DNA from: JBFXDI01 sp050181295
GTDB lineage: Bacteria; Pseudomonadota; Alphaproteobacteria; Rhizobiales; Aestuariivirgaceae
Assembly: GCA_050181295.1 (NCBI GenBank)
Contig: JBFXDI010000041.1
Coordinates: forward strand, 1 to 29,346
DNA length: 29,346 nt
Direction of reading: 5' to 3'
Shown here: in pieces, positions 7,902 through 15,338 of the stretch
Position numbering within the stretch: the first letter of the stretch is position 1
Layout of the letters: each line of letters opens with the position of its first letter
Notes under the pieces: model-generated
Told to the model about the DNA's origin: nothing
Databases searched by the model: none
Seen by the model: the letters and a program-made list of their open reading frames with translations, nothing else
Translations under genes and position numbers: made by a program

Positions 7902-7929
7902 TTGACAACTTGTCCGGTTGCCTTACGAT
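7902..7929 (+). promoter_or_regulatory. Rightward early promoter
   Basis: A perfect TTGACA (7902-7907) and TACGAT (7924-7929) are spaced by 16 bases. The expected start is near 7936, about 25 bases before the GTG at 7961. The perfect palindrome GACAACTTGTC (7904-7914) lies over the -35, so a bound repressor would block this promoter directly. It should drive the long early operon. Confidence 0.65.
7904..7914. promoter_or_regulatory. Operator-like palindrome 2 (GACAACTTGTC)
   Basis: This is a perfect 11-base dyad (GACAA-C-TTGTC) overlapping the -35 of the rightward promoter. Its exact reverse complement, GACAAGTTGTC, recurs at 26847-26857 beside the putative origin. It is the best candidate for the repressor's high-affinity operator. 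Confidence 0.6.
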
Positions 7930-7960
7930 TAGCTCGACAACCGCCGGGCTGGGTACGATA

Positions 7961-8194
7961 GTGAACAAAAGGTTTGACGCACAGAAGTTTCTCGCCGATC
8001 ACTTTCAGGAAGTCGACCGTCTGATCTCGTTCGTCAAGAGCTACGGGGTGCCGCCGCCAAATAAAGAGACAGTCATGAAGTGGCACTCCCGCAACGTTGT
8101 CCCGAGTTCGTGGTTGCCAATACTACTGGCGCTGCTGGAACTTGAGCAGGGTCAGCCCATCCGCTTGGCTAAATACCTTCGCAGGACGACTTGA
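7961..8194 (+). CDS. Cro-position small DNA-binding-like protein
   Basis: This 77-residue protein is the first gene rightward from the immunity region, where Cro sits in lambda-like switches. The sequence (FDAQKFLADHFQEVDRLISFVKSYG, then ETVMKWHSRNVVPSSWLPILLALLELEQGQPI) reads as all-helical with a possible HTH in VMKWHSRNVVPSSWLPILL. The frame has no good ATG; the GTG at 7961 fits the promoter at 7902-7929, though the ribosome binding site is weak. The family was not recognised with certainty and the Cro-like role is inferred from position. Confidence 0.55.
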   Translation: MNKRFDAQKFLADHFQEVDRLISFVKSYGVPPPNKETVMKWHSRNVVPSSWLPILLALLELEQGQPIRLAKYLRRTT

Positions 8195-8195
8195 A

Positions 8196-8435
8196 ATGTC
8201 TCCGAATAGCATAAGGGAAGTGGAAGCGCTCAATTTCTGGCTGGCGTCGAGGACAATCCGCGGCACGGCCGGCGTCAGGGCTGGTGCAGACATGCGGCGG
8301 GCCGACGCTGTTTCCGAGATCCAGGGCATCCAAGTCAATTCCGACTGGAAGCGCTTACGCGAAGCCTGCGGCAGGATGATGAACCCGCGCCGCACCGTCG
8401 GCCGTGACCGGCTGGTCATCTCCCGGCTCAAATGA
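8196..8435 (+). CDS. Hypothetical phage early protein
   Basis: This 79-residue basic protein (MSPNSIREVEALNFWLASRT...) has no recognised domain. Its ATG follows the stop of the upstream gene by one base, and its stop overlaps the rusA start as ATGA (8432-8435), so it is translationally coupled on both sides. The tail RRTVGRDRLVISRL has a DNA-binding look but no motif can be named. In phage operons, short proteins before RusA are often replication accessory factors; that is context only. Confidence 0.65.
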   Translation: MSPNSIREVEALNFWLASRTIRGTAGVRAGADMRRADAVSEIQGIQVNSDWKRLREACGRMMNPRRTVGRDRLVISRLK

Positions 8436-8857
8436 TCGAATTGGTGCTGCTTGGACAGCCGCGGGGCAAGGAGAGCGTGCGCGGCACCCGCGACGGCGCG
8501 CACCACTACCTGCCGGAGAAGACGCGCGATTACATGGGCGCGCTGCGCTATGTGGCCGAACAGGTCATGGCGGGGCGGCCGCCGCTCGATGGCCCGCTCA
8601 GCCTGGCGCTGACGCTCCGGCTGCCGATCCCGACATCGAAGTCCCGCAAGTGGCAGACCGACGCCAGGGCTGGCGTCATCCGGCCGACACGCAAGCCGGA
8701 TTGGGACAATTTCGGCAAGATCCTCGATGCTTTGAACCTCGTTGTCTGGATTGACGATGCGCAGATCGTCGACAGCACCGTACAGAAATTCTACTCAGAC
8801 CGGCCCGGGATGTGGATCAGCGTCCGGCCGCTGGTGTCAGGAGGGGTATTCGGATGA
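8432..8857 (+). CDS. rusA: RusA-family Holliday junction resolvase
   Basis: The 141-residue endonuclease resolves four-way junctions in phage DNA. The signature KPDWDNFGKILDALN (about residues 88-102), followed by VVWIDDAQIVDSTVQK, supplies the catalytic Asp residues and conserved Lys of RusA. Length is normal. It starts in an ATGA overlap with the gene before and ends in an ATGA overlap with the gene after. Lying among an SSB, helicases, nuclease and polymerase, it probably processes recombination intermediates during phage replication. Confidence 0.93.
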   Translation: MIELVLLGQPRGKESVRGTRDGAHHYLPEKTRDYMGALRYVAEQVMAGRPPLDGPLSLALTLRLPIPTSKSRKWQTDARAGVIRPTRKPDWDNFGKILDALNLVVWIDDAQIVDSTVQKFYSDRPGMWISVRPLVSGGVFG

Positions 8858-9267
8858 CGACCTGCCCGCATTGCTACATCCCGGTCTTTCCAGCGCAGCG
8901 CAAGATCACAACGGTTATAGGGCCTGGCGGCGAGTTCGAGCCCGTTTCTGAGGGCCGCAAGGACGACGCCGGCAAGCTGCCGCTCCACCTTCTACCGTTC
9001 GACGCGATCGAAGCGATCACCGAGATCCTCGACTTCGGCCAGCGCAAGTATGCCCCGCGCAATTGGGAGAAGGGCATGGCCTGGAGCCGCGTTTTCCGGG
9101 CGACGCTCAGCCATCTCTGGAAGTGGTGGCGCGGCGTGAAGGCTGACGAGGAGACCGGCAAATCGCACCTCTGGCACGCCGGCTGCTGCATCCTGTTCCT
9201 GATCGCCTACGAGCTGCGCGATGTGGGTATAGACGACAGGCCTATTGACAGCGTGTCGGATAAGTAG
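8854..9267 (+). CDS. dATP/dGTP diphosphohydrolase-like protein (DUF5664 type)
   Basis: The 137-residue protein contains GRKDDAGKLPLHLLPFDAIEAITEILDFGQRKYAPRNWEKGMAWSRV and then HLWKWWRGVKADEETGKSHLWHAGCCILFLIAYE, the MazG-like all-alpha pyrophosphohydrolase pattern of DUF5664 (dATP/dGTP diphosphohydrolase, N-terminal). Members hydrolyse purine deoxynucleotides and shape the dNTP pool; one, MazZ, serves in Z-genome phages, but most carriers have ordinary DNA. A CPHC motif (residues 4-7) ahead of the domain may bind metal and is unusual. The ATG overlaps the rusA stop. Activity is inferred from the family. Confidence 0.8.
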   Translation: MTTCPHCYIPVFPAQRKITTVIGPGGEFEPVSEGRKDDAGKLPLHLLPFDAIEAITEILDFGQRKYAPRNWEKGMAWSRVFRATLSHLWKWWRGVKADEETGKSHLWHAGCCILFLIAYELRDVGIDDRPIDSVSDK

Positions 9268-9341
9268 GAAATTACGACATACATCAGAATACAACCTACG
9301 CTTTCCTCTAGTTCCTCTGATCCTCCTGCCCTCCGGTCCTG

Positions 9342-10697
9342 ATGCCCACCCCGCTTCCCACCCAATTATCAGGCGCCAAGTTCCTTGCCGACCGCAAGGC
9401 CGCGCTGCTCGCGGACGCTCCGCGCGTTGGGAAGACTGGCGCCGCCATCATGGCCGCCGACTACATCTTCGCCCGCAAAATCCTGATCATCACGACGGCC
9501 TCGGGTCGGGCGGTCTGGAAGCGCGGCCTGCCTGAGTGGTCGATCTTCCCGCGCCGCGTCCAGGTCATCACCGAGACGACCACGATCAACCCTTCGACCG
9601 ATTGCGTGATCGTCGGCTGGCCGTCGATCGCCGAGCCGAAGGTCCGCGCCCGGCTGCTCCGGGTTGAGTGGGATTTGATCATCTCCGACGAGGACCACTA
9701 CGCCAAGAACTTTGAGGCGAAGCGCACGCAGGCCCTTTACGGCCTGCTCGACGGGGACGGCGCGCGCCTGCTGACCAGCGGGGCGCTCTTCGCCAAGGCG
9801 AAGCGGTGCTGGACGCTGACGGGCACACCGCTGCCCAACAGCCCCTTCGACATGTACCCGCGGCTGCGGGCGCTGGCGCCGGAGCGCTTGGCCGGCGACG
9901 CGAAGCGGGAGTGGCCGGACGTCACCCGTGAAGGCGACTTCAAGAAGCGCTACTGCATCACCCGGCCGAAGCGCATCTCCAACTTCCGATCGATCGACGT
10001 CATCGTCGGCGGCCGCAACGAGCGCGAGCTCGCGGAGCGCCTGGAAGGCTTCGTGCTGCTGCGCACCCAGGAAGACGTCGGCATCCGGCCGCCGGTCTAT
10101 GAGACCTTCCCGCTCGGTGTCACCGACCAAGTTCGCACCAGGATCGAGCGCGACGTCGACACGGCGAAGGTGCTGGCCGCGGCCGAGGCCGGGGATACCA
10201 AGGCGCTCGAAATGCACCTAGGGCCACTCCGCCGCCTGACCGGCAGGATCAAGGCGCAGCTCGTCGTCGAAGCGCTCCACGATGAGTTCGGCTGCGGGCT
10301 CGACAAGATCGTGCTTGGCTACTGGCACAAGGAGGTCGGCGAGATCCTCCGTAGCGGCCTTTCTCGGTATGGCGTTGTCGGGATTGACGGCTCGACGCCA
10401 GCCAGCACCAGACAAGTCGCCGAGGACCACTTCCGCAACGATCCCGACATGCGGGTCGCCGTCAACCAGATCGCCGCTGCCGGCGAGGCCGTCGATTTCA
10501 GCGCCGCGGCGACGCTCTGGTTCGTCGAGAGCAGCTTCATCCCGAAGGACATGAAGCAGTTCGCGCTGCGGATCACGAACCACACTCAGACGCGCCAATG
10601 CTTCGTCCGCGTCCCGGTGCTGGAAGGATCAGTCGACGAAGCGCTCCAGCAAATCCTGCTCAGGAAATGGACATCGATCAGAGAGGTTCTCGCATGA
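9342..10697 (+). CDS. SNF2-like DEAD/DEAH-type phage helicase
   Basis: This 451-residue superfamily 2 ATPase carries motif I APRVGKTGAAI (about residues 25-35), motif II SDEDHYAKN (DEDH in place of DEAH, near 115), motif III TLTGTPLPNSPFDMYP (near 158), motif V AAGEAVDFSAA (near 380) and a motif VI-like QFALRITNHTQTRQ (near 405). The layout matches compact phage SNF2/SMARCAL1-like helicases that travel with DUF2800, DUF2815 and a family A polymerase. It probably remodels or anneals DNA at replication forks. The ATG follows a 74-base gap without a strong ribosome binding site, and the stop overlaps the next start (ATGA). Confidence 0.9.
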   Translation: MPTPLPTQLSGAKFLADRKAALLADAPRVGKTGAAIMAADYIFARKILIITTASGRAVWKRGLPEWSIFPRRVQVITETTTINPSTDCVIVGWPSIAEPKVRARLLRVEWDLIISDEDHYAKNFEAKRTQALYGLLDGDGARLLTSGALFAKAKRCWTLTGTPLPNSPFDMYPRLRALAPERLAGDAKREWPDVTREGDFKKRYCITRPKRISNFRSIDVIVGGRNERELAERLEGFVLLRTQEDVGIRPPVYETFPLGVTDQVRTRIERDVDTAKVLAAAEAGDTKALEMHLGPLRRLTGRIKAQLVVEALHDEFGCGLDKIVLGYWHKEVGEILRSGLSRYGVVGIDGSTPASTRQVAEDHFRNDPDMRVAVNQIAAAGEAVDFSAAATLWFVESSFIPKDMKQFALRITNHTQTRQCFVRVPVLEGSVDEALQQILLRKWTSIREVLA

Positions 10698-11191
10698 CCG
10701 TGCATATCACCATCAACGCTGAGAGCGCGGCCGACGCCCGCGCGCAGATGCTCGAATTGCTCAACCTGCCGAACGCTGTCGGCACAGTCGTCGGTTCGAC
10801 TGCTGCCGAGACGATGGCCGAGCCTGTCGCTGACAAGCCGAAAGCGACGCGCACGCGCAGGGCCAAGGATGACAAACCCGCCACTGAGGGCCCGACCGAT
10901 AGCGCCGAGACGGCGGCCGCGGACGCCGCTGACGAGGCCGCAGAGCAGGCAGCCGCTACGAAGAAGGAGCTGACCCACGACGACGTGCGCGCGGCGCTCG
11001 GAGAGTACGTCCGCCGGTTCGGCATGGCCGCCGCTCAGGAAGACGGGCCGAAAGTCATCACGCTGATGTTCGGTGAGGGCAAGACCAAGGTGTCGGATAT
11101 CCCGACCGATCAGGCCAGCCTGCAGAAGGCGATCGACGGGATCGGCGAGATGCTCGCCAAGAACCCTTACAAGCGCCAGGTCGAACTCTAA
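10694..11191 (+). CDS. Phage early protein with acidic/Ala-rich linker
   Basis: This 165-residue protein has three parts: an N-terminal strand-helix segment (MTVHITINAESAADARAQMLELLNLP), an Ala/Glu/Lys/Asp-rich linker (about 45-95), and a conserved-looking C-terminal domain (LTHDDVRAALGEYVRRFGMAAAQ then VSDIPTDQASLQKAIDGIGEMLA). Similar tripartite proteins occur in DUF2815-type phage replication operons, but I cannot name the family. It starts in an ATGA overlap with the helicase gene, so the two are coupled. A role as a helicase or SSB partner is a guess from context. Confidence 0.75.
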   Translation: MTVHITINAESAADARAQMLELLNLPNAVGTVVGSTAAETMAEPVADKPKATRTRRAKDDKPATEGPTDSAETAAADAADEAAEQAAATKKELTHDDVRAALGEYVRRFGMAAAQEDGPKVITLMFGEGKTKVSDIPTDQASLQKAIDGIGEMLAKNPYKRQVEL

Positions 11192-11209
11192 GCCCGCCGA
11201 TATTGAAAC

Positions 11210-11236
11210 GCCCCGGGCGCCTGACGGCGCTCGGGC
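11210..11236 (+). terminator. GC-rich hairpin in a short intergenic gap
   Basis: GCCCCGGGCGCC (11210-11221) can pair with GGCGCTCGGGC (11226-11236) over a TGAC loop. The shape is that of an intrinsic terminator, but the T-tract is missing (TACCCT follows). It may be a weak attenuator or an mRNA stabilising element between two early genes. Confidence 0.35.
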
Positions 11237-11253
11237 TACCCTAGAGGGCGTCA

Positions 11254-11436
11254 ATGAAGACTAAAACCGAGATGCTGATCAATTTTGATCATAACACCGC
11301 AGGCGAGGTACGGTTGGCGTTCTATGACGACGACCACTTTGTCATCGAACAGGACAACGACAAGGTAATTCTACCAAAAAGCGAGGTCGCCGAATTTTGC
11401 CGTGTGCTGTCAGAATGGGCGGCGGCCAATGGTTGA
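11254..11436 (+). CDS. Small hypothetical protein
   Basis: This 60-residue acidic protein (MKTKTEMLINFDHNTAGEVRLAFYDDDHFVIEQDNDKVILPKSEV...) is probably a small beta-sheet fold. A GAGGG ribosome binding site precedes the ATG, and the gene overlaps the DUF2800 start by 8 bases. The codon use is less GC-rich than its neighbours. Function is unknown; position suggests a partner or regulator of the nuclease that follows. Confidence 0.65.
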   Translation: MKTKTEMLINFDHNTAGEVRLAFYDDDHFVIEQDNDKVILPKSEVAEFCRVLSEWAAANG

Positions 11437-12697
11437 CCACGGCGCACGCGATCACGCTACCTGGGCGGCTTCCGCGACCGCGCGCAATTGGGCGTGCAGC
11501 GGCGCGCTCGCTCTCGCGCTGGAGATCACCGTTCCCGAACGGGAGAACGAAGCCGCCGCCTGGGGCACCGCGTGTCATCAGCTTTCCGAAATGAGCCTGC
11601 GGAGCGGCAAGCCGGCCGATGACTTCCTCGGCATGGCGATCAAGACCAAAGAGCACGAGTTCGAAGTCGACGAGGAGATGGCAGAGACCGCGCAGGTCTA
11701 CGTCGACTATGTCACCAAGCGCGCGGCCGAAGCGCTCGCCGAAGGCGGCTGGGTCGAATACGAGAAGAACTTCTCTCTTGCCCGGCTCAGCCCGCCTTTC
11801 GACGCCGGGGGCACGGCCGACGCCACGATCTACTTCCCGAAGCAGCGTCTATTGGAGGTGGTCGACCTGAAAGGCGGCCGCGGTGTCCGCGTCGAGGTTC
11901 ACGAGAACAAGCAGGCTCGCTCCTACGCCCTCGGCGTGGTGCTCAACCATCGCGGTCTGGACGTCGAGAAGGTCAAGTCGACCATCGTGCAGCCGAGGAT
12001 GCCGCACAAGGACGGCAGGACGCGCTCTGAGACCTATCACGTCGTCGACCTGATGGAGTGGACCGCCGAGTTGCTGGTCGCCATGGAGCGCGCCAAGATC
12101 GCGATTGCCGCCCGCAAAGCGCCGGACTTCGTCGAGGGCGCGTGGGCGACGCAGTTCCTGAGCGCCGGCGATCACTGCAAGTTCTGCCGCGCGGCGGGCA
12201 ACTGCCCGGCGCTGGAGCGAAAGGCGTGGGATGCCGTCGGCCTGTGGTTCGACGATCTCGACCAGCCCCGCATATCGAACGATCCGCGCTCCGGCACGCC
12301 GGCCGAGATCGCCGCGTCCCTCGATGCGATGGACATGATCCAGGAGTGGATGAACGCCCGCCGGGCCTATGCCCACGAGATCGCCGAGACCGGCGTCGAG
12401 ATCCCCGACTACATCCTCGTACCGCGCCAAGCGCGCGAGAAGTGGAACGAGGGCGCCGAGGACATGGTGCTGGCCGCCGCCAAGGCCGCCGGGCTCTCCG
12501 CCGACAAGTATCTCAACCCGGCGAAGCTGCGGACGCCGAAGCAGGTCCGCAAGGCGCTCGGCGCCAAGAAGGAGAAATTGGTGGCAGGACTGTCATCGAC
12601 CCCGAACACCGGGAGCAATCTGGTCCGCGCCAACAAGACGACACGCGAGGCTGTGGCGGCCTCCGTGCATCGGCATTTCACGCCAATCGAAGACTGA
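11429..12697 (+). CDS. DUF2800 PD-(D/E)XK nuclease, Cas4/AddB-like with Fe-S cysteines
   Basis: The 422-residue protein shows the Cas4-like nuclease order: an early Cys in NWACSGAL (residue 23), a His in GTACHQLSEM (near 51), Asp in GGTADATIYF (near 125), the catalytic VVDLKGGRGVRVE (near 143) with a following Gln in NKQARSYALGVV, and a C-terminal CKFCRAAGNC (near 250-259). The early Cys plus this cluster makes four cysteines, as in Fe-S-bound Cas4/AddB exonucleases. It probably resects DNA ends for phage recombination with the DUF2815 SSB and RusA. I chose the ATG at 11429; the same frame runs nine codons further upstream. The last 60 residues are basic. Confidence 0.88.
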   Translation: MVDHGARDHATWAASATARNWACSGALALALEITVPERENEAAAWGTACHQLSEMSLRSGKPADDFLGMAIKTKEHEFEVDEEMAETAQVYVDYVTKRAAEALAEGGWVEYEKNFSLARLSPPFDAGGTADATIYFPKQRLLEVVDLKGGRGVRVEVHENKQARSYALGVVLNHRGLDVEKVKSTIVQPRMPHKDGRTRSETYHVVDLMEWTAELLVAMERAKIAIAARKAPDFVEGAWATQFLSAGDHCKFCRAAGNCPALERKAWDAVGLWFDDLDQPRISNDPRSGTPAEIAASLDAMDMIQEWMNARRAYAHEIAETGVEIPDYILVPRQAREKWNEGAEDMVLAAAKAAGLSADKYLNPAKLRTPKQVRKALGAKKEKLVAGLSSTPNTGSNLVRANKTTREAVAASVHRHFTPIED

Positions 12698-12713
12698 CGA
12701 GAAAGGATCACAA

Positions 12714-13331
12714 ATGGCCCGCGCCCCTGACATCAAGACCCCGCTCTGCCGCGTCGCTTTCACCCAAGGCCTGTGGGAACTGCAGACCACCGATCGGGGT
12801 GGGAAGCAGTGGAGCTGCTCGCTCCTCTTCCCGAAGGGCACCAACATCGCCGCGCTCCACGAGAACGCCCTGGCGGCCGCCGTCGAGGAGTGGGGCGACA
12901 AGGCCGCGCAGATGATCAAGGACAAGCTGATCCACAGCCCGTTCCTCGATGGCGACGGTCCGCAAGGCAAGTCGAAGAAGACCGGCGAGCCGCACGCCGG
13001 CTTCCCCGGCAACACCTTCATCCGGGTCATCTCCGGCGAGGACTACCGGCCCAAGCTGGTGAACCAGAAGGTGCTGCCGATCACCTCCAAGGACGAGCTC
13101 TACTCGGGCTGCTACGGCTACGCCGTCGTCAACGCCTTCACCTGGGAGAACAAGGAGAAGGGCAAAGGCATCAGCTTCGGCATTTCGATGTTTCAGAAAG
13201 CCAAGGACGGCGAGCGGCTCGGCGGCGGAGGCGGCGGCAACCCTGAAGACCACTTCGAGAAGATCGAGGATGAGGGCGACGCGCCGGCCGCCACCAAGAC
13301 TGGAGCGGGCGCAGAAGGCCTTTTCGGCTGA
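12714..13331 (+). CDS. DUF2815 ssDNA-binding protein (T7 gp2.5-like)
   Basis: The 205-residue protein matches the DUF2815 pattern: TPLCRVAFTQGLWELQT at the N-terminus, SCSLLFPKGTNI, an internal FPGNTFIRVISGEDYRPKLVNQKVLPI, and ELYSGCYGYAVVNAFTWENKEKGKGISFGISMFQKAKDGERLGGG. The C-terminus is acidic and disordered (EDHFEKIEDEGD), as in SSBs that recruit polymerase or helicase through an acidic tail. It would coat single-stranded DNA for replication and annealing. An AAGGA ribosome binding site precedes the ATG. Function is inferred from the family. Confidence 0.9.
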   Translation: MARAPDIKTPLCRVAFTQGLWELQTTDRGGKQWSCSLLFPKGTNIAALHENALAAAVEEWGDKAAQMIKDKLIHSPFLDGDGPQGKSKKTGEPHAGFPGNTFIRVISGEDYRPKLVNQKVLPITSKDELYSGCYGYAVVNAFTWENKEKGKGISFGISMFQKAKDGERLGGGGGGNPEDHFEKIEDEGDAPAATKTGAGAEGLFG

Positions 13332-13390
13332 TTGATGTAGGTTAAGACGACAGACAATAACGGACTGCCCACCAACCAGGAGATTGAAGG

Positions 13391-13687
13391 ATGTACGACA
13401 AGCTGAATGCCTACCCCGCGGGTGCGGCCGGCACCGTCGCTTCCACGACCCCGCTCAGCCCGATCCAGATCGTCGGGCAGACGCTCGACGCGGCCGACTG
13501 GCTGGCCGCCCGATGCATATCGCTCGCTGAACGTCTGGTTGGTCCGATCCCGACTGCGGAGCGGGCCGACACGAAGCAGGGCGGCTCCGGCGTGTTCGGC
13601 GCGCTCACTGAGATCGCGTCGCGCACCAGCGGCCAGATCGAGGAGGCGCACAACGCGCTCAGCCGCATCGAGCAGGCGCTGCCGTAA
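13391..13687 (+). CDS. Hypothetical phage protein
   Basis: This 98-residue protein has a disordered, Pro/Thr/Ala-rich N-terminus and a helical C-terminal half (GALTEIASRTSGQIEEAHNALSRIEQALP) that could form a coiled coil. A good GGAGATTGAAGG ribosome binding site precedes the ATG. The 59-base gap before it may hold a weak promoter (TTGATG, then AATAAC). The family is not recognised. Confidence 0.7.
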   Translation: MYDKLNAYPAGAAGTVASTTPLSPIQIVGQTLDAADWLAARCISLAERLVGPIPTAERADTKQGGSGVFGALTEIASRTSGQIEEAHNALSRIEQALP

Positions 13688-13730
13688 GGCCGCGCCACCT
13701 TCCCGGTTCTCAACCTGTCAGGAGCCAACG

Positions 13731-14021
13731 ATGGCGAAGAAGGACGACCAGACGACCGGCGATAAAGTCGCCGGCATCGGCCACAACAGCGTGGCCGGCA
13801 ACCAGCTCAAGTCGATCGTCGAGCGGATCGAGAAGCTGAACGAAGAGAAGAAGGCGATCGGCGACGACATCCGCGACATCTACGCGGAAGCCAAGGCGAA
13901 CGGCTTCGAAACGAAGATCATCCGCAAGGTGATCGCAGCGCGGAAGCAGGACGCCACCGAGCGTGAAGAAGAGCAGGCGCTCTTCGAGACATACTGTCAC
14001 GCGCTCGGGGTCTTCGCATGA
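13731..14021 (+). CDS. GapR-like DUF2312 nucleoid-associated protein
   Basis: The 96-residue protein carries the full DUF2312/GapR core: AGNQLKSIVERIEKLNEEKKAIGDDIRDIYAEAKANGFETKIIRKVIAARKQDATEREEEQALFETYCHALG (about residues 22-94). GapR of Caulobacter clamps overtwisted DNA ahead of forks and RNA polymerase and stimulates type II topoisomerases. A phage copy could manage supercoiling during replication or compete with the host protein. The first 20 residues (KKDDQTTGDKVAGIGHNS) are a flexible extension also common in the family. An AGGAG ribosome binding site precedes the ATG, and the stop overlaps the next start (ATGA). Confidence 0.92.
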   Translation: MAKKDDQTTGDKVAGIGHNSVAGNQLKSIVERIEKLNEEKKAIGDDIRDIYAEAKANGFETKIIRKVIAARKQDATEREEEQALFETYCHALGVFA

Positions 14022-14263
14022 CCCGGAAGCATCCTCACAGGCCTTGGCACACCAAGGGAGACCTGTTCATCCGCGGCAAGCAGGATAGGTTTCCGACGCA
14101 GCCGCGAACCCGCGACGAAGAGCGCTTCGCCGCAAAGCCGGTTGCGAAGCGCCGCAAACGGGTGAAAGGCGGGCGACCTGCCGAGACCTATCGCGGAGCC
14201 CGTCGAAACGCTGAGTTCGGGCGAGCGGCCATCGGCAATCGCCGCGTAGGGGGTGTCGAATGA
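14018..14263 (+). CDS. Small, very basic hypothetical protein
   Basis: This 81-residue protein is rich in Arg and Lys (PVAKRRKRVKGGRPAETYRGARRN) and low in hydrophobic residues, so probably disordered and nucleic-acid-binding. It starts in an ATGA overlap with the GapR-like gene and ends in an ATGA overlap with the HAD gene. Coupling to a nucleoid protein gene suggests a DNA role, but no family is recognised. Confidence 0.65.
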   Translation: MTRKHPHRPWHTKGDLFIRGKQDRFPTQPRTRDEERFAAKPVAKRRKRVKGGRPAETYRGARRNAEFGRAAIGNRRVGGVE

Positions 14264-14619
14264 GCGCCCGTGGCTGGATCGGTGTCGATCTCGACGGCAC
14301 CATTGCGCACTACGAGAAATATGTGGGCCCGACACATATCGGCGAGCCGATCCCGGCGATGGTCGACCGGGTAAAAGCTTGGCTGGCCGACGGCCATGAA
14401 GTCCGCATTTTCACGGCTCGTATGAGCGATCCTGATCCGGTCGCTCGGGAGCAAGTTCGCGATGCGGTGTTCAATTGGACGAAGATCCACGTCGGCGTCG
14501 GTCTCCAGGCAACCTGCATCAAGGACTTCGCGATGTGGAAGCTTTGGGACGACCGAGCTGTGCAAGTAATCCCTAACACTGGCCGACCCGTTGGTGGGTC
14601 GACACGAGGCCTGTCGTGA
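14260..14619 (+). CDS. HAD-superfamily phage phosphatase-like protein
   Basis: The 119-residue protein has HAD motif I in GVDLDGTIAHYE (residues 8-19; nucleophile Asp and acid/base Asp), motif II Thr in VRIFTARMS (near 47-55), a conserved Lys in ATCIKDFAMWKL and an acidic motif IV in LWDDRAVQV. It lacks a cap domain. Such minimal HAD proteins are frequent in phage early operons and may dephosphorylate nucleotides or DNA ends. The substrate is unknown. It overlaps both neighbours by 4 bases (ATGA before, GTGA after). Confidence 0.8.
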   Translation: MSARGWIGVDLDGTIAHYEKYVGPTHIGEPIPAMVDRVKAWLADGHEVRIFTARMSDPDPVAREQVRDAVFNWTKIHVGVGLQATCIKDFAMWKLWDDRAVQVIPNTGRPVGGSTRGLS

Positions 14620-14813
14620 GTGGGCCGCGGCACGCGACGCTGGCGGGCGAGGTGATCGACACCTCGCCCAACGCGATCCGGTTCCTGGAGGCCGGCAAGT
14701 CCAGGACCAAGGCCTTCTGGATACCTCGCTCGGTCTGTCTCGACGGCAGCGAGATCGAGAAGGGCGACACCGACATCGTCGTTGCGACGTGGTGGCTGGA
14801 GCAGAACACATGA
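14616..14813 (+). CDS. Small hypothetical phage protein
   Basis: This 65-residue protein (HATLAGEVIDTSPNAIRFLEAGKSRTKAFWIPRSVC...) has an alternating pattern that suggests a small beta-barrel. The GTG start forms a GTGA overlap with the HAD gene, and its end overlaps the next ATG. The family is not recognised by name. Confidence 0.65.
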   Translation: MSGPRHATLAGEVIDTSPNAIRFLEAGKSRTKAFWIPRSVCLDGSEIEKGDTDIVVATWWLEQNT

Positions 14814-15082
14814 CCGCCCTCGAAGACGCCATCCGATCGGCCCGACAGGCCGGGCGGCTCCACGGGCTGACCCTGTGGGCGAAGTCGGACGGCTTTCAGG
14901 CCAACCTTAGGGAGGCCGTCGGCTGGCGCGTCGAGACCCGGCGCGATCCGATCGAGGCGCTGATCGCCGTGCTGGCCGAAGACGCGAAGCGCTTCCCGTT
15001 CACGCCCGCCAACCAGGCGACAGCGAAGCCGGATGTTCCGGCGTCGGCCGCGCCCGCTGCAGTGCAGGGAGTATTCGATTGA
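14810..15082 (+). CDS. Small hypothetical phage protein
   Basis: This 90-residue protein has a helical N-terminal half (TALEDAIRSARQAGRLHGLTLWAKSDGFQANLREAVGWRVE) and a Pro/Ala-rich disordered tail. It is coupled by ATGA to the gene before and by TTGA to the gene after. Proteins of this shape are common in phage early operons of alphaproteobacteria; function is unknown. Confidence 0.65.
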   Translation: MTALEDAIRSARQAGRLHGLTLWAKSDGFQANLREAVGWRVETRRDPIEALIAVLAEDAKRFPFTPANQATAKPDVPASAAPAAVQGVFD

Positions 15083-15321
15083 GCCTCTTCCACCTCATCC
15101 CCGACGCGCACGCGATCCTGTCCTCCAAAGGCGTCTATCGCCAGTGCAAGGTCTTCCGCCGCGGCAACGAGCTCTATGCCGGCTATGGCGCCGGTTTCGT
15201 GCGGCTGTACCAGCACGGCACCTCCGCGCCATCGCTCAATTTCGACGAGATCGTTCTGCCCGAGGGCGTGGACAAGAAGGCCGATGTGCATGGTCGGCTT
15301 TCAGTTGTCGGCCGCGTCTGA
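15079..15321 (+). CDS. Small hypothetical phage protein
   Basis: This 80-residue protein (FHLIPDAHAILSSKGVYRQCKVFRRGNELYAGYGAGFVRLY...) looks like a small mixed alpha/beta fold. The TTG start overlaps the preceding stop (TTGA). Its own stop lies within the first copy of a near-identical 24-base direct repeat (15315-15338) that reappears after the dCMP deaminase gene. Confidence 0.65.
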   Translation: MSLFHLIPDAHAILSSKGVYRQCKVFRRGNELYAGYGAGFVRLYQHGTSAPSLNFDEIVLPEGVDKKADVHGRLSVVGRV

Positions 15322-15338
15322 TTTGGCGGCCGACTATG
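15315..15338 (+). repeat. Gene-junction direct repeat, copy 1
   Basis: The 24 bases from the last codon and stop of the upstream gene (CGTC TGA), through the spacer TTTGGCGGCCGACT, to the next ATG match 16907-16930 at 22 of 24 positions. Both copies span a stop-spacer-start junction. The two copies bracket exactly the methyltransferase remnant plus dCMP deaminase. Confidence 0.7.

Noticed and set aside
8854..9267. Evidence for a Z-genome (2-aminoadenine) phage
   Set aside because: DUF5664 proteins are widespread in phages with normal DNA, and PurZ and DatZ are absent from the window; kept only as a modest lead.
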